From Glandiceps talaboti (taxonomy: Eukaryota; Hemichordata; Enteropneusta; Spengelidae): a stretch of 64,000 nt of DNA. Each line of letters starts with the position of its first letter. Positions within the stretch are counted from its first letter, which is position 1. The stretch lies in NCBI RefSeq assembly GCF_964340395.1, contig NC_135559.1, positions 16,127,531 through 16,191,530 on the forward strand, in the 5' to 3' direction. The notes below the pieces were generated by a model. It was not told the origin of the DNA, did no database searches, and worked only from the letters and a program-made list of their open reading frames with translations. Of this stretch, positions 62,832 through 64,000 are shown in pieces. Made by a program: the position numbers and the translations under genes.

Positions 62832-64000
62832 CCATCGACCCTAGATGAATCCCCGAAATCAAGAATAAGAAATTATCTACAAACCTCTCCTGTACCGACG
62901 TCTTCGTCGTCTTCGTCCTTTTCGCTTCTTTTTACGACCTGTAAAGAGAGAACATTCAAACGACTGTTTTTCGGTTTTCAGTGTATCATCATAATGCAAT
63001 ATGAGCAAACAACGTCGTGCATTCGATAACCCCATAGAAGATAACTATTCCAGACATCCGTCATTTTTTTAGTATAATTGTACTTTTGACGATCAGATTC
63101 TAGACGGGGAAAGTTACAAAATACATGCAATTTCATAATTTGGTTCATTTATTGAAAGAGAACACTGTCTCTTAATAACTCATCACATACCCCTGATAAA
63201 ATGGCAAAGTTTTTAGTTTATTTTAGTTCATAAGTTTAGAATATGATTGTATTGGATACCAAACTATGCATACATTTGCATATATTTACATACTGTGCAT
63301 ACATATAATTTTGTAACTTTCCCCGTCCTATTTTTTGAATTTTAAATTGAGCTAATGTCATAAAAATCAAAATGTTTAATGATATTTGACAGCTGAAAAA
63401 AATAAAGTACATAATTTATGATTTTGGGAACTTTTCAACCATTCTAATATCTGATCGTCAAAAGTACAATTTCTAGATTAGGCTTAAAGTGGCACAAGCT
63501 GAGATTATCAAGCTTAACTTTCACTCAAGTGAAAATACTTACATAAAACCTTGATTACAGTATTCTAGTATAATATTAATGTCAATGCATGCCTTCTATG
63601 ACATTACAATTGTCTCCTGGCATTTTTAGAACATGTGATTGCCTAGAATCGATTCCTCGACATTTTTTGGTACGTATGAAAATTACGTCATCGGATCGTT
63701 TATTTGTTATATCTTAATACCATATTTGAGTTCAGTAAATTGCAAGTGATGGTTACCATTGCTTCAGTAATGGGTGACTTTTAAATTCGCAGCATAAATC
63801 TCGTCCAAAAAATGTATAAACTCAGCTTGTGCCCCTTTAATGTAAGATTGTGTTGCATCTAATCAGTGACTCAGACGGTACACCTAAACATGGATCTCTC
63901 TATAGTGATTCATACATCTCATTCTTACGTGCTAAATCACTTTAAGGTGACATTCACCTCTTTGTCTTCTTTGAGGACCATCAATATTTATTCCCGCCAA
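60815..64000 (-). CDS. Gene E: EDA-like collagenous TNF ligand, 3' part
   Basis: Exons: 64000-63958 (partial, tentative), 62938-62885, 62505-62380, 61873-61749, 61560-61503, 61176-60815 (stop). The N-terminal membrane exon lies beyond the right edge. The visible part has a possible RRQR furin site, an Arg-rich run, 14 Gly-X-Y triplets, a linker with CLSDC, the first TNF strand ([10 protein letters not shown]) and an unsplit TNF core ([11 protein letters not shown], ending [10 protein letters not shown]). Phases agree at every junction. The unsplit core links it to gene B, while the collagen exon is almost a copy of that of gene D. A poly(A) signal is at 60694. Superfamily assignment is secure. 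Confidence 0.88.
61223..61440. repeat. Trinucleotide repeat block in gene E intron
   Basis: CGT, CAT and CAC triplets (plus strand) fill about two thirds of the 326-base intron before the TNF core exon, ending about 47 bases from its acceptor. Confidence 0.95.
61503..61560 (-). CDS. Gene E first strand of TNF domain
   Basis: 58 bases, phase 0 to 1, as in gene C. It encodes [24 protein letters not shown] fits the H-L-x-A first strand. Confidence 0.82.
61690..61729. repeat. (TG)n tract in gene E intron
   Basis: About 20 TG units between the linker exon and the first-strand exon. Confidence 0.95.
61749..61873 (-). CDS. Gene E linker exon with two Cys
   Basis: 125 bases, phase 1 to 0, donor AAA|GTAAGT. 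It starts with a last collagen piece (GLRGSPGPP), then [18 protein letters not shown] and a Gly/Leu-rich end. The two Cys may cross-link chains. Confidence 0.8.
62380..62505 (-). CDS. Gene E collagen exon, GC donor
   Basis: 126 bases = 14 Gly-X-Y triplets (starting [12 protein letters not shown] and ending [10 protein letters not shown]), phase 1 to 1. Donor AAAG|GCAAGT is a textbook GC donor. About 10 mismatches in 126 to the gene D collagen exon by eye. Confidence 0.85.
62745..62831. repeat. (TTGA)n microsatellite
   Basis: About 16 TTGA units, about 50 bases downstream of the basic exon of gene E. The same motif fills a gene D intron. Confidence 0.95.
62885..62938 (-). CDS. Gene E basic exon
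   Basis: 54 bases, phase 1 to 1, acceptor CTTTACAG and donor GTTTGT. It encodes [17 protein letters not shown], an extreme basic run containing several R-x-R-R sites. It matches the basic exons of genes A, C and D and could also bind heparan sulfate (inference). Confidence 0.78.
63076..63472. mobile_element. 397-bp inverted-repeat element in gene E intron
   Basis: Terminal inverted repeats of about 22 bases (AATTGTACTTTTGACGATCA and inverse at 63450-63472). A second inner pair (GGGGAAAGTTACAAAATA / TAACTTTCCCC) supports one folded unit. Confidence 0.7.
63483..63842. mobile_element. MITE family 2, copy 2, in gene E intron
   Basis: Ends TTAAAGTGGCACAAGCTGAG...CTCAGCTTGTGCCCCTTTAA with TTAA at both tips. 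Directly adjoins the previous element. Related to copy 1 at 46361. Confidence 0.7.
63958..64000 (-). CDS. Gene E possible stalk exon with RRQR, cut by window edge
   Basis: Open frame of 14 codons to the edge, ending DGPQRRQR in phase 1 at donor GTGAAT. RRQR is a furin consensus, and phase 1 exit is what the basic exon needs. The acceptor is outside the window. Confidence 0.45.

Overview
This is a window of intron-rich, AT-rich animal nuclear DNA. It has many microsatellites (TATG, TTGA, AACAC, GA, TA and trinucleotide runs), numerous short inverted-repeat elements, and genes split into small exons with canonical GT-AG (a few GC-AG) junctions. The protein families and the repeat style suggest a marine invertebrate such as a hemichordate, amphioxus, echinoderm, brachiopod or mollusc; the sequence does not let me name it. 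No bacterial, viral or CRISPR features are present.

The coding content I can support is almost entirely one family. Five head-to-tail genes on the minus strand encode type II membrane ligands of the TNF superfamily, closest in layout and motifs to ectodysplasin (EDA). Gene A starts at 13212 and runs off the left edge, so its TNF domain is not in the window. Gene B is 20093-23433. Gene C is 29138-35818. Gene D is 43223-55173. Gene E runs from beyond 64000 down to 60815. All five follow one exon grammar: an N-terminal exon (cytoplasmic tail, membrane segment, stalk) ending in phase 0, a 0-to-1 stalk exon, 1-to-1 basic and collagen-like exons where present, a 1-to-0 linker, a 0-to-1 exon for the first TNF-domain strand, then the TNF core. 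Every gene has a furin-type R-x-(K/R)-R site before the collagen or TNF part, so release of soluble ligand is expected.

The most notable system is in genes C and D. In both, the TNF domain is cut by an intron directly after the conserved YY(V/I)YSQ motif. Behind it lie three tandem, mutually incompatible 3'-terminal exons, each with a phase-0 acceptor, its own complete second half of the TNF domain and its own stop. The three exons of C match the three of D in the same order, so the triplication probably predates the gene duplication and has been kept. Gene D also has two alternative first-strand exons that cannot be joined to each other in frame, plus a 39-base cassette, giving up to 2 x 2 x 3 possible TNF heads. 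By recall, this intron sits where vertebrate EDA makes the A1/A2 receptor switch. The locus therefore looks like a combinatorial ligand generator. Genes B and E have unsplit TNF cores, and B carries an unusual 118-residue C-terminal extension.

Between and inside the genes are inverted-repeat (MITE-like) elements, including one with TA target duplication, two pairs of related copies with TTAA-like ends, many simple repeats, a possible tRNA-like SINE relic and one possible signal-peptide exon on the plus strand near 55.5 kb. The long intergenic stretches 13.3-20.0, 23.5-29.1, 36-43 and 55.7-60.7 kb otherwise show no supportable genes.
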